From contig NC_079880.1 of assembly GCF_029227915.1 (NCBI RefSeq), positions 7,008,001-7,072,000 of the forward strand: a DNA stretch of 64,000 nt, in the 5' to 3' direction. How positions within the stretch are numbered: the first letter of the stretch is position 1; each line of letters opens with the position of its first letter. This stretch comes from Hydractinia symbiolongicarpus. Lineage: Eukaryota; Cnidaria; Hydrozoa; Anthoathecata; Hydractiniidae. Positions 10,417-25,000 of the stretch are shown here, one piece after another. The notes beneath the pieces were generated by a model. The model made no database searches and was not told where the DNA came from. It saw only the letters and a program-made list of their open reading frames with translations. The position numbers and the translations under genes are program-made.

Positions 10417-13400
10417 GACTTAATTGAACTGATTTTGGACTATGACCTTATAAATGTGATAAGTGAGACAATTGAACTCCAAGAAATAACATTCTTCTTA
10501 ATTTGACATGATTGCCGACACTCAGCGATAATACTGGGCGCTGTGGTAGCGCTTCATTTAAAAATTTAGATAAATAAGTCAATTTTTACTGTGGGACCAA
10601 TCCTAGCCCTTAGCGCGCGCTGAAGAAATAGAGACAGTTTCAAATACTACATTTTATTGACTTTCTGACGGTATCAGTCCGTTTCAACTACAACATTTGC
10701 GTCACATATTCGTACCAACATGTATTTAGTGATTTCTTCCGAGATTACTAAGTTGTATCGCTTTTAACAGTGAAACGATTGACTGTGGGACTTAATTTAG
10801 CTGATTTTGGACTATGACCTTATAAATGTGATATATGAGACAATTGAACTCCAAGAAATAACATTCTTCTTAATTTGACATGATTACCGGAACTCAGCGA
10901 TTACACTGGGCGCTGGGGTAGCCTTTTATTCAAAAATGTAGACAAATAAGTCATTTTTTGCTGTGGGACCAATCGTAGCCGTTAGGACGCGCAGAAGAAG
11001 AAGAGACAGATTCAAAAACTACATTTCATTGACTTTCTAAGGGTGTCAGTTTGTTTGAGTTACAACGGTTGGGTCACATGCTCGTACCAACATGTATTTA
11101 GCGATATTTTTCTGGTATTACTTGGTTGCATCGCTTTTTACAATGAAAGAATTGACTGTGGGACTTAATTGAACTAACTCTGGACTATGACCTTATAAAT
11201 GTGATAAGTGAGACAATCGCACTCCAAGAAATAACATTCTTCTTAACTTGACATGATTGCCGGAACTCAGCGATTACACTGGGCGCTGGGGTAACCCTTT
11301 ATTCAAAAATGTAGACAAAAAAGTCATTTTGTGCTGTTGGACCAATCGTAGCCGTTATGGCGCGCTGAAGGATTAAGCGACAGTTTCAAAAACTACATTT
11401 CATTGACTTTCTAACAGTATTAAACCGCTTCAGGTAGAACGGTTGCGTCACATATTCGTACCAACATGTATTTAACGATATTTTTCTCATATTACTAGGT
11501 TGCATCGCTTTTAACAGTGAAACGATTGACTGTGGCACATAATTGGACTGATTTTGGACCGTGACCTTATAAATGTTATAAGTGAGACAATTGGACTCCA
11601 AGAAATAACATTCTTCTTATATTGACGTGATTGCCGGAACTCAGCGATTACACTGGGCGCTGTGGTAGCACTTCATTGTAAAATTTAGATTAATAAGTCA
11701 TTTTTTACTGTGGTACCAATCCTAGCCGTTATGACGCGCTGAAGAATTAGCAACAGTTTAAAAAAGTACATTTCAATGACTTTCTAACGGTGTCAGTCCG
11801 TTTGAGTTACAACGATTGGGTCACATACTCGTACCAACATGTATTTAGCGATATTGTTCTTATTTTATTAGGTTGCATCGGTTTTAACAATGAAACGATT
11901 GACTGTGGGACTAAATTGAACTGATTTTGGGCTGTGACCTCATAATTGTTGCAAGTGAGACAATTGGATTCCAAGAAATAACATTCTTCTTAATTTGACA
12001 TGATTGTCGAAACTCAGTGATTATACTGGGCGCTGTGGTAGTGCTTCATTTAAAAATTTAGATGAATAAGTCAATTTTTACTGTGGGACCAATCCTAGCT
12101 CTTAGCGCGCGCTGAAGAAATAGAGACAGTTTCAAATACTACATTTTATTGACTTTCTAACGGTATCAGTCCGTTTCAACTACAACAGTTGCGTCACATA
12201 TTCATACCAACATGTATTTAGTGATTTTTCCCGATATTACTAAGTTGTATCGCTTTTAACAGTGAAAAGATTGACTGTGGGACTTAATTGAACTGATTTT
12301 GGACTATGACCTTATAAATGTGATAAGTGAGACAATTGGACTCCAAGAAATAACCTTCTTCTTAATTTGACGTGATTGCCGGAACTCAGCATTTACACTG
12401 GGCGCTGTGGTAGCGCTTCATTTAAAAATTTAGATAAATAAGTCATTTTTACTTGGGGAACAATCTTAGCCGTTATCGCGCGCTGAAGAAGTTGCGACAG
12501 TTTCAAAAAGTACATATCATTGACTTTCTGACTGTGTCAGTCCGTTTGTGTTCCAACGGTTTGGTCACATATTCGTACCAACATGTATTTAGCGATATTT
12601 TTCTCATATTACTAGGTTGCATCGCTTTTAACAGTGAAAAGATTGACTGTGGATCTTAATTGAACTGATTTTGGACTGTGACCTTATAAATGTTATAAGT
12701 GAGACAATTGGATTCCAAGAAATAACATTCTTCTTAATTTGACATGATTACCGGAACTCAGCGATTACACTGGGCGCTGGGGTAGCCTTTTATTCAAAAA
12801 TGTAGACAAATAAGTCATTTTTTGCTGTGGGAACAATCATAGCCGTTAGGACGCGCAGAAGAAGAAGAGACAGATTCAAAAACTACATTTCATTGACTTT
12901 CTAAGGGTGTCAGTTTGTTTGAGTTACAACGGTTGGGTCACATGCTCGTACCAACATGTATTTAGCGATATTTTTCTGGTATTACTTGGTTGCATCGCTT
13001 TTTACAATGAAAGAATTGACTGTGGGACTTAATTGAACTAACTCTGGACTATGACATTATAAATGTGATAAGTGAGACAATCGCACTCCAAGAAATAACA
13101 TTCTTCTTAACTTGACATGATTGCCGGAACTCATCGATTACACTGGGCGCTGTGGTAGCGCTTCAGTTAAAAATTTAGATAAATAAGTCAATTCTTACTG
13201 TGGGACCAATCCTAGCCGTTATGGTGCGCTGAAGAAATAGCGACAGTTTCAAAAACTACAGTTCATTGACTTTCTAACAGTATTAAACCGCTTCAGGTAG
13301 AACGGTTGCGTCACATATTCGTACCAACATGTATTTAACGATATTTTCTCATATTACTAGGTTGCATCGCTTTTAACAGTGAAACGATTGACTGTGGCAC

Positions 13401-16216
13401 ATAATTGGACTGATTTTGGACCGTGACCTTATAAATGTTATAAGTGAGACAATTGGACTCCAAGAAATAACATTCTTCTTAATTTGACGTGATTGCCGGA
13501 ACTCAGCGATTACACTGGGCGCTGTGGTAGCACTTCATTGTAAAATTTAGATTAATAAGTCATTTTTTACTGTGGGACCAATCCTAGCCGTTATGACGCG
13601 CTGAAGAATTAGCGACAGTTTCAAAAAGTACATTTCAATGACTTTCTAACGGTGTCAGTCCGTTTGAGTTACAACGATTGGGTCACATACTCGTACCAAC
13701 ATGTATTTAGCGATATTGTTCTGATTTTATTAGGTTGCATCGGTTTTAACAATGAAACGATTGACTGTGGGACTAAATTGAACTGATTTTGGGCTGTGAC
13801 CTCATAATTGTTGCAAGTGAGACAATTGGATTCCAAGAAATAACATTCTTCTTAATTTGACATGATTGCCGAAACTCAGCGATTATACTGGGCGCTGTGG
13901 TAGTGCTTCATTTAAAAATTTAGATGAATAAGTCAATTTTTACTGTGGGACCAATCCTAGCTCTTAGCGCGCGCTGAAGAAATAGAGACAGTTTCAAATA
14001 CTACATTTTATTGACTTTCTAACGGTGTCAGTCCGTTTGTGTTCCAACGGTTTGGTCACGTATTCGTACCAACATGTATTTAGCGATATTGTTCTGATTT
14101 TATTAGGTTGCATCGCTTTTAACAATGAAACGATTGACTGTGGGACTTAATTGAACTGATTTTGGACTATGACCTTATAAATGTGATAAGTGAGACAATT
14201 GGACTCCAAGAAATAACCTTCTTCTTAATTTGACGTGATTGCCGGAACTCAGCGCTTACACTGGGCGCTGTGGTAGCGCTTCATTTAAAAATTTAGATAA
14301 ATAAGTCATTTTTACTTGGGGACCAATCCTAGCCGTTATCGCGCGCTGAAGAAGTTGCGACAGTTTCAAAAAGTACATATCATTGACTTTCTAACGGTGT
14401 CAGTCCGTTTGTGTTCCAACGGTTTCGTCACGTATTCGTACCAACATGTATTTAGCGATATTGTTCTGATTTTATTATGTTGCATCGCTTTTAACAATGA
14501 AACGATTGACTGTGGGACTTAATTGAACTGATTTTGGGCTGTGACCTTATAATTGTTGTAAGTGAGACAATTGGATTCCAAGAAATAACATTCTTTCTAA
14601 TTTGACATGATTGCCGAAACTCAGCGATTACACTGGGCGCTGTGGTAGTGCTTCATTTAAAAATTTAGATAAAAAAGTCATTTTTACTTTGGGACCAATC
14701 CTAGCCTTTATCGCGCGCTGAAGAAGTTGCAACAGTTTCAAAAGTACATTTCATTGATTTTCTAACGGTATTAATCCGCTTCAGTTACAACGGTTGCGTC
14801 ACATATTCGTACCAACATGTATTTAGCGATATTTTTCTCATATTACTAGGTTGCATCGCTTTTAACAGTGAAAAGATTGACTGTGGGACTTAATTGAACT
14901 GATTTTGGGCTGTGACCTTATAATTGTTGTAAGTGAGACAATTGGATTCCAAGAAATAACATTCTTTCTAATTTGACATGATTGCCGAAACTCAGCGATT
15001 ACACTGGGCGCTGTGGTAGCGCTTCATTTAAAAATTTAGATAAATAAGTCATTTTTACTTGGGGACCAATCCTAGCCGTTATCGCACGCTGAAGAAGTTG
15101 CGACAGTTTCAAAAAGTACATATTATTGACTTTCTAACGGTGTCAGTCCGTTCGTGTTCCAACGGTTTGGTCACATATTCGTACCAACATGTATTTAGCG
15201 ATATTGTTCTGATTTTATTAAGTTGCATCGCTTTTAACAATGAAACGATTGACTGTGGGACTTAATTAAACTGATTTTGGGCTGTGACCTTATAATTGTT
15301 GTAAGTGAGACAATTGGATTCCAAGAAATAACATTCTTCTTAATTTGACATGATTGCCGAAACTCAGCGATTATACTGGGCGCTGTGGCAGTGCTTCATT
15401 TAAAAATTTAGATAAATAAGTCAATTTTTACTGTGGGGCCAATCCTAGCCCTTAGCGCGCGCTGAAGAAATAGAGACAGTTTCAAATACTACATTTTATT
15501 GACTTTCTAACGGTATCAGTCCGTTTCAACTACAACAGTTGCGTCACATATTCGTACCAACATGTATTTAGTGATTTTTTCCGATATTACTAAGTTGCAT
15601 CGCTTTTAACAGTGAAACGATTGACTGTGGGACTTAGTTAAACTGATTTTGGACTATTACCTTATAAATGTGATAAGTGAGACAATTGGACTCCAAGAAA
15701 TAACATTCTTCTTAATTTGACGTGATTGCCGGAACTCAGCGATTACACTGGGCGCTGTGGTAGCGCTTCATTTAAAAATTTAGATAAAAAAGTCATTTTT
15801 ACTTTGGGACCAATCCTAGCCGTTATCGCGCGCTGAAGAAGTTGCGACAGTTTCAAAAACTACATTTCACTGATTTTCTAACGGTATTAATCCGCTTCAG
15901 TTACAACAGTTGCGTCACATATTCGTACCAACATGTATTTAGCGATATTCTTCTCATATTACTAGGTTGCATCGCTTTTAACAGTGAGAAGATTGACTGT
16001 GGCACTTAATTGAACTGATTTTGGGCTGTGACCTTATAATTGTTGTAAGTGAGACAATTGGATTCCAAGAAATAACATTCCTCTTAATTTGACATGATTG
16101 CCGACACTCAGCGATAATACCGGGCGCTGTGGTAGTGCTTCATTTAAAAATTTAGATAAATAAGTCAATTTTTACTGTGGGACCAATCCTAGCCCTTAGC
16201 GCGCGCTGAAGAAATA
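10417..16216 (+). repeat. Satellite block B: mixed monomers with a 5-mer shift of 1864 bp
   Basis: Sixteen or so monomers of about 372 bp. Sequence from about 10880 to 12160 recurs at about 12744-14024 at a shift of 1864 bp, including the rare variants ACTCTGGACTATGAC, AATCGCACTCC and ATTAAACCGCTTCAGG. From 14146 to 16000 a dimer-like alternation is seen, with one monomer type repeating after 743 bp (near 14316 and 15059). Several monomers resemble those at 28-31 kb. No gene. Confidence 0.8.
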
Positions 16217-16250
16217 GAGACAACATGTATTTAGCGATATTTAGCGATAT
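16201..16250 (+). repeat. Truncated monomer junction (about 80 bp lost), first copy
   Basis: GAGACA joins ACATGTATTTAGCG, with TTTAGCGATA then given twice. The same junction, with one G/A change in the duplicated part, is at 18365-18412. The two arose from one deletion later carried by a 2164-bp duplication. Confidence 0.85.
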
Positions 16251-18395
16251 TTTTCTGATATTACTAGGTTGCATCGCTTTTAACAATGAAACGATCGACT
16301 GTGGGACTTAATTGACCTAACTTTGGACTGTGACCTGATAAATGTGATAAATGAGACAACTGGACTCCAAGAAATAACATTCTTCTTAATTTGACGTGAT
16401 TGCCAGAACTCAGCGATTACACTGGGCGCTGTGGTAGCGCTTCATTTAAAAATTTAGATAAATAAGTCACTTTTACTGTGGGACCAATCCTAGCCGTTAT
16501 GGCGCGCTGAAGAAAGAGCGACAGTTTCAAAAACTAGATTTCATTGACTTTCTCACGGTGTCAGTCCGTTTGTGTGATAACGGTTGCGTGACATATTCGT
16601 ACCAACATGTATTTAGCGATATTTTTCTGACATTACTAGGTTGCATCGCTTTTAACAATGAAACGATTGACTGTGGGACTTAATTGAACTAACTTTGGAC
16701 TGTGACCTGATAAATGTCATAAAGGAGACAATTGGACTTCAAGAAAAAACATTATTCTTAATTTGACGTGATTACCGGAATTCAGCGATTACACCGGGCG
16801 CTGTGGTAGCACGTCATTGTAAAATTTAGATTAATAAGTCATTTTTTACTGTGGGACCAATCCTACCCGTTATGACGCGTTGAAGAATTAGCGACAGTTT
16901 CAAAAACTACATTTCATTGACTTTCTAAAGGTGTCAGTCCATTTGTGTTATAACGGTTGCGTGACATATTCGTACCAACATGTATTTAGCGATATTTTTC
17001 TGACATTACTAGGTTGAATCGCTTTTAACAATGAAACGATTGACTGTGGGACTTAATTGAACTAACTTTGGACTGTGACCTGATAAATGTCATAAAGAAG
17101 ACAATTGGACTTCAAGAAATAACATTATTCTTAATTTGACGTGATTATCGGAACTCAGCGATTACACTGGGGGCTGTGGTAGCACTTCATTGTAAAATTT
17201 AGATTAATAAGTCATTTTTTACTGTGGGACCAATCCTAGCCGTTATGACGCGCTGAAGAATTAGCGACAGTTTCAAAAAGTACATTTCATTGACTTTCTA
17301 ACGGTGTCAGTCCGTTTGAGTTACAACGATTGGGTCACATACTCGTACCAACATGTATTTAGCGATATTTTTCTGATATTACTAGGTTGCATCGGTTTTA
17401 ACAATGAAACGATTGAGTGTGGGACTTAATTGAACTGACTTTGGACTGTAACGTGATAAATGTTATAAGTGAGACAATTGGACTCCAAGAAATAACATTC
17501 TTCTTAATTTGACATGATTGCCGGAACTTAGCGATTACAGTGGTCGCTGTGGTAGCGCCTCATTTAAAGATTTAGATAAAAAAGTCAATTTTTACTGTGG
17601 GACCAATCCTACCCGTTATAGCGTGCTGAAAATATAGCGACAGTTTCAAAAAGTACATGTCATTAGCTTTCTAACGGTGTCAGTCCGTTTGTGTACCAAC
17701 GGTTTGGTCACATATTTGTACCAACATGTATTTAGCGATATTGTTCTGATTTTATTAGGGTGCATCGCTTTTAACAATGAAACGATTGACTGTGGGACTA
17801 AATTGGACTGATTTTGGACTATGACCTTATAAATGTGATAAGTGAGACATTTGGATTCCAAGAAATAACATTCTTCTTAATTTGACATGATTGCCGAAAC
17901 TCAGCGATTATACTGGACGCTGTGGTAGTGCTTCATTTAAAAATTTAGATAAATAAGTCAATTTTTACTGTGGGACCATTCCTATCTCTTAGCGCGCGCT
18001 GAAGAAATAGAGACAGTTTCAAATACTACATTTTATTGACTTTCTAAGGTATCAGTCCGTTTCAACTACAACAGTTGCGTCACATATTCGTACCAACATG
18101 TATTTAGTGATTTTTTCCGATATTACTAAGTTGTATCGCTTTTAACAGTGAAAAGATTGACTGTGGCACTTAATTGAACTGATTTTGGGCTGTGACCTTA
18201 TAATTGTTGTAAGTGAGACAATTGGATTCCAAGAAATAACATTCCTCTTAATTTGACATGATTGCCGACACTCAGCGATAATACTGGGCGCTGTGGTAGC
18301 GCTTCATTTAAAAATTTAGATAAATAAGTCAATTTTTACTGTGGGACCAATCCTAGCCCTTAGCGCGCGCTGAAGAAATAGAGACAACATGTATT
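16217..18395 (+). repeat. Satellite block C, bounded by a duplicated deletion junction
   Basis: Begins and ends with the same truncated monomer, in which GAGACA is joined straight to ACATGTATTT (near 16217 and 18381, shift 2164 bp). About 80 bp of the normal monomer is missing, and a short TTTAGCGATA duplication is present. Between the two, monomers at about 16680-18100 carry HOR A variants (CATAAAGGAGAC, GATTGGGTCACATACTCG, TAGCGTGCTG). A piece of HOR A therefore reappears here. Confidence 0.75.
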
Positions 18396-21300
18396 TAGCG
18401 GTATTTAGCGATATTTTTCTGATATTACTAGGTTGCATCGCTTTTAACAATGAAACGATTGACTGTGGGACTTAATTGAACTGATTTTGGACTATGACCT
18501 AATAAATGTAATAAGTAAGACAATTGGATTCCAAGAAATACCATTTTTTCTAATTTGACATGATTGCCAGAACTCAGCGATTACACTGAGCGCTGGAGTA
18601 GCACTTAATTTAAAAATGTAGATAAATAAGTCATTTTGTACTGGGGGACCAATCCTTGCCGTTATCGCGCGCTGACGAATTAGCGACATTTTCAAAAAGT
18701 GCATTTCATTGACTTTCTAACGGTGTCAGTTCGTTTATGTTACAACGGTTGGGTCACATATTCGTACCATCATGTATTTAGCGGTATTTTTCTGGTATTA
18801 CTAGTTTGCATCGCTTTTAACAATGAAACGATTGACTGTGAGACTTAATTGATCTAACTTTGGACTGTGACGTTATAAATGTTATAAGTGAGACAATTGG
18901 ACTCCAAGAAATAACATACTTCTTGATTTGACATGATTGCCGGAACTCAGCGATTACACTGGGCGCTGTGGTAGCGCTTCATTTAAAAATTTAAATAATT
19001 AAGTCATTTTTTACTGTGGGACCAATCCTAGCCGTTATCCGCGCTAAAGAAATAGAGACAGTTTGTGATATCTTTCCGGTATTACTAGGTTGCATCGCTT
19101 TTAACAATGAAACGATTGACTGTGGGACTTAATTGATCTAACTTTGGACTGTGACGTTATAAATGTTATAAGTGAGACAATTGGACTCCAAGAAATAACC
19201 TTTTTCCTAATTTGACGTGATTGCCGGAACTCAGCGATTACACTGGGCGCTGTGGTAGCGCTTCATTTAAAAATTTAGATAAATAAGTCATTTTTACTTG
19301 GGGACCAATCCTAGCCGTTATCCGCGCTAAAGAAATAGAGACAGTTTGTGATATCTTTCCGGTATTACTAGGTTGCATCGCTTTTAACAATGAAACGATT
19401 GACTGTGGGACTTAATTGTACTGATTTTGGACTATGACCTTATAAATGTGATAAGTGAGACAATTGGACTCCAAGAAATAACCTTTTTCCTAATTTGACG
19501 TGATTGCCGGAACTCAGCGATTACACTGGGCGCTGTGGTAGTGCTTCATTTAAAAATTTAGATAAATAAGTCATTTTTACTTGGGGACCAATCCTAGCCG
19601 TTATCGCGCGCTGAAGAAGTTGCGACAGTTTCAAAAGTACATATCATTGACTTTCTAACGGTGTCAGTCCGTTTGTGTTCCAACGGGTTGGTCACATATT
19701 CGTACCAACATGTATTTAGCGATATTGTTCTGATTTTATTAGGTTGCATCGCTTTTAACAATGAAACGATTGACTGTGGGACTTATTTGAACTGATTTTC
19801 GGCTGTGACCTTATAATTGTTGTAAGTGAGACAATTGGATTCCAAGAAATAACATTCTTCTTAATTTGACATGATTGCCGAAACTCAGCGATTATACTGG
19901 GCGCTGTGGTAGTGCTTCACTTAAAAATTTAGATAAATAAGTCAATTTTCATTGTGGGGCCAATCCTAGCCCTTAGCGCGCGCTGAAAAAATAGAGACAG
20001 TTTCAAATACTACATTTTATTGACTTTCTAACGGTATCAGTCCGTTTCAACTACAACAGTTGCGTCACATATTCGTACCAACATGTATTTAGTGATTTTT
20101 TTCGATATTACTAAGTTGTATCGCTTTTCACAGTGAAACGATTGACTGTGGCACATAATTGAACTGATTTTGGACTGTGAGGTTATAAATTTTATAAGTG
20201 AGACAATTGGTCTCCAAGAAATAACATTCTTTTTAATTTGACATGATTGTCGGAACTCAGCGATTACACTGGGTGCTGGGGTAGCGATTTATTCAAAAAT
20301 GTAGACAAATAAGTCATTTTGTGGTGTGGGACCAATCCTAGCCGCTATTGCGCGCTGAAGAATTAGCGACACCTTTAAGAACTACATTTCATTGAATTTC
20401 TAACAGTATAAATCCTTTTGTGTTACAACAAGTGAGTCACATATTTGTACCCAAATGTATTTCGTGATATCTTTCCGGTATTACTAGGTTGTATCGCTTT
20501 TAACAGTGAAACGATTGACTGTGGGACTTAATTGAACTGATTTTAGGCTGTGACCTGATAAATGTAAAGGTGACACAATTGGGCTGCAAGAAGTAAGATT
20601 CTTCTTAGTTTGACGTGATTGCCGGAACTCAGCGATTACACTGGGCGTTGTGGTAGCGCTTCATTTAAAAATGTAGATAAATAAGTCATTTTTACTGTGG
20701 GACCAATCCTAGCCGTTATCTCGCGCCGAAGAAATAGCGACACTTTTAAGAACTACATTTCATTTACATTGTAACAGTATCAATCCGCTTCAGTTACAAC
20801 GGTTGCGTCACATATTCGTACCAACATGTATTTAGCGATATTTATCTGTTATTACTAGGTTGAATCGCTTTTAACAGTGAAACGAATGCATGTGGGATTT
20901 AATTGAACTAAGTTGGACTGTGACCTGATGAATGTGATAAATAAGACAATTGGACTCCAAGAAATAACATTCTTCTTGATTTGACATAATTGCCGGAACT
21001 CAGCGATTACACTGGGCGCTGTGGTAGCGCTTCATTTAAAAATTTAAATAATTAAGTCATTTTTTACTGTGGGACCAATCCTAGCCGTTATCCGCGCTAA
21101 AGAAATAGAGACAGTTTGTGATATCTTTCCGGTATTACTAGGTTGCATCGCTTTTAACAATGAAACGATTGACTGTGGGACTTAATTGATCTAACTTTGG
21201 ACTGTGACGTTATAAATGTTATAAGTGAGACAATTGGACTCCAAGAAATAACCTTTTTCCTAATTTGACGTGATTGCCGGAACTCAGCGATTACACTGGG

Positions 21301-22000
21301 CGCTGTGGTAGCGCTTCATTTAAAAATTTAGATAAATAAGTCATTTTTACTTGGGGACCAATCCTAGCCGTTATCCGCGCTAAAGAAATAGAGACAGTTT
21401 GTGATATCTTTCCGGTATTACTAGGTTGCATCGCTTTTAACAATGAAACGATTGCCTGTGGGACTTAATTGTACTGATTTTGGACTATGACCTTATAAAT
21501 GTGATAAGTGAGACAATTGGACTCCAAGAAATAACCTTTTTCCTAATTTGACGTGATTGCCGGAACTCAGCGATTACACTGGGCGCTGTGGTAGCGCTTC
21601 ATTTAAAAATTTAGATAAATAAGTCATTTTTACTTGGGGACCAATCCTAGCCGTTATCGCGCGCTGAAGAAGTTGCGACAGTTTCAAAAAGTACATATCA
21701 TTGACTTTCTAACGGTGTCAGTCCGTTTGTGTTCCAACGGGTTGGTCACATATTCGTACCAACATGTATTTAGCGATATTGTTCTGATTTTATTAGGTTG
21801 CATCGCTTTTAACAATGAAACGATTGACTGTGGGACTTATTTGAACTGATTTTCGGCTGTGACCTTATAATTGTTGTAAGTGAGACAATTGGATTCCAAG
21901 AAATAACATTCTTCTTAATTTGACATGATTGCCGAAACTCAGCGATTACACTGGGCGCTGTGGTTAGGCTTTATTTAAAAATGTAGATAAATAATTCATT
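18396..22000 (+). repeat. Satellite block D with 283-bp truncated monomers
   Basis: Contains four truncated monomers in which GACAGTTT runs directly into GTGATATCTTTCC, near 19061, 19345, 21115 and 21398. One is measured at 283 bp from 19124 to 19407, against about 372 normally. The set near 18990-19410 recurs near 21044-21460 at a shift of about 2053 bp. A monomer with CTGATAAATGTAAAGGTGAC near 20550 and one with AACGAATGCATGTGGG near 20881 introduce the types used in the next block. Confidence 0.8.
19051..19080 (+). repeat. Truncated monomer junction (about 89 bp lost)
   Basis: GACAGTTT joins GTGATATCTTTCC. Identical junctions occur near 19345, 21115 and 21398, and each also carries the TATCCGCGCTAAAG variant. 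One deletion was therefore multiplied first within a pair and then by the 2053-bp duplication. Confidence 0.85.
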
Positions 22001-25000
22001 TTTACTGTGGGACCAATCCTAGCCGTTATCTCGCACCGAAGAAATAGCGACACTTTTAAGAACTACATTTCATTTACATTGTAACAGTATCAATCCGCTT
22101 CAGTTACAACGGTTGCGTCACATATTCGTACCAACATGTATTTAGCGATATTTATCTGTTATTACTAGGTTGAATCGCTTTTAACAGTGAAACGAATGCA
22201 TGTGGGATTTAATTGAACTAAGTTGGACTGTGACCTGATGAATGTGATAAATAAGACAATTGGACTCCAAGAAATAACATTCATCTTAATTTGACATGAT
22301 TGCCGGAACTCAGCGATTACACTGGGCGTTGTGGTGGCGCTTCATTTAAAATTTAGATAAATAAGTCATTCTTTACCGTGGGACCAATCCTAGCCCTTAT
22401 CGCGCGCTGAAGAAAAAGCGACAGTTTCAAAAACTACATTTCATTGACTTTCTAACGGTATTAATCCTCTTCAGTTACAACAGTTGCGTCACATATTCGT
22501 ACCAACATGTATTTAGCGATATTTTTCTCACATTACTAGGTTGCATCGCATTTAACAGTGAAACGATGGACTGTGGCACTTAATTGAACTGATTTTGGAC
22601 TGTGACCTGATGAATGTGATAAATAAGACAATTGGACTCCAAGAAATAGCATTCTTCCTAATTTGACGTGATTGTAAGAACTCAGCGATTACAGTGGGCG
22701 CTGTGGTAGCGGTTCATTTAAAAATTTAGATAAAAAAGTCAATTTTTACTGTGGAACCAATCCTAGCCGTTATAGCGTGCTGAAAATATAGCGACAGTTT
22801 CAAATACTACATTTTATTGACTTTCTAACGGTATGAGTCCGTTTCAACTACAACAGTTGCGTCACATATTCGTACCAACATGTATTTAGTGATTTTTTCC
22901 GATATTACTAAGTTGTATCGGTTTTACCAGTGAAACGATTGACTGTGGGACTTAATTGAACTGATTTTGGACTATGACCTTATAAATGTGATAAGTGAGA
23001 CAATTGGACTCCAAGAAATAACATTCTTCTTAATTTGACGTGATTGCCGGAACTCAGCGATTACACTGAGCGCTGTGGTAGCGCTTCATTTAAAAATTTA
23101 GATAAATAAGTCATTTTTACTTTTGGACCAATCCTAGCCGTTATCGCGCGCTGACGAAGTTGCGACAGTTTCAAATACTACATTTCATTGACTATCTAAC
23201 GGTATTAATCCGCTTCAGTTACAACGGTTGCGTCACATATTCGTACCAACATGTATTTAGCGATATTTTTCTCATATTACTAGGTTGCATCGCTTTTAAC
23301 AGTGAAAAGATTGACTGTGGCACTTAATTGAACTGATTTTGGACTGTGACCTTATAAATGTTATAAGTGAGACAATTGGATTCCAAGAAATAACATTCTT
23401 CTTAATTTGACATGATTGCCGACACTCAGCGATAATACTGGGCGCTGTGGTAGCGCTTCATTTTAAATTTTAGATAAAAAAGTCATTTTTACTGTGGGAC
23501 CAATCCTAGCCGTTATCTCGCGCCGAAGAAATAGCGACACTTTTAAGAACTACATTTCATTTACATTGTAACAGTATCAATCCGCTTCAGTTACAACGGT
23601 TGCGTCACATATTCGTACCAACATGTATTTAGCGATATTTATCTGTTATTACTAGGTTGAATCGCTTTTAACAGTGAAACGAATGCATGTGGGACTTAAT
23701 TGAACTAAGTTGGACTGTGACCTGATGAATGTGATAAATAAGACAATTGGACTCCAAGAAATAACATTCATCTTAATTTGACATGATTGCCGGAACTCAG
23801 CGATTACACTGGGCGTTGTGGTAGCGCTTCATTTAAAATTTAGATGAATAAATCATTCTTTACCGTGGGACCAATCCTAGCCCTTATCGCGCGCTGAAGA
23901 AAAAGCGACAGTTTCAAAAACTACATTTCATTGACTTTCTAACGGTATTAATCCTCTTCAGTTACAACAGTTGCGTCACATATTCGTACCAACATGTATT
24001 TAGCGATATTTTTCTCACATTACTAGGTTGCATCGCATTTAACAGTGAAACGATGGACTGTGGCACTTAATTGAACTGATTTTGGACTGTGACCTTATAA
24101 ATGTTATAAGTGAGACAATTGGATTCCAAGAAATAACATTCTTCCTAATTTGACGTGATTGTAAGAACTCAGCGATTACAGTGGGCGCTGTGGTAGCGGT
24201 TCATTTAAAAATTTAGATAAAAAAGTCAATTTTTACTGTGGAACCAATCCTAGCCGTTATAGCGTGCTGAAAATATAGCGACAGTTTCAAATACTACATT
24301 TTATTGACTTTCTAACGGTATGAGTCCGTTTCAACTACAACAGTTGCGTCACATATTCGTACCAACATGTATTTAGTGATTTTTTCCGATATTACTAAGT
24401 TGTATCGCTTTTACCAGTGAAACGATTGACTGTGGGACTTAATTGAACTGATTTTGGACTATGACCTTATAAATGTGATAAGTGAGACAATTGGACTCCA
24501 AGAAATAACAATCTTCTTAATTTGACGTGATTGCCGGAACTCAGCGATTACACTGGGCGCTGTGGTAGCGCTTCATTTAAAAATTTAGATAAATAAGTCA
24601 TTTTTACTTTTGGACCAATCCTAGCCGTTATCGCGCGCTGAAGAAGTTGCGACAGTTTCAAAAACTACATTTCATTGACTATCTAACGGTATTAATCCGC
24701 TTCAGTTACAACGGTTGCGTCACATATTCGTACCAACATGTATTTAGCGATATTTTTCTCATATTACTAGGTTGCATCGCTTTTAACAGTGAAAAGATTG
24801 ACTGTGGCACTTAATTGAACTGATTTTGGACTGTGACCTTATAAATGTTATAAGTGAGACAATTGGATTCCAAGAAATAACATTCTTCTTAATTTGACAT
24901 GATTGCCGACACTCAGCGATAATACTGGGCGCTGTGGTAGCGCTTCATTTTAAATTTTAGATAAAAAAGTCATTTTTACTGTGGGACCAATCCTAGCCGT

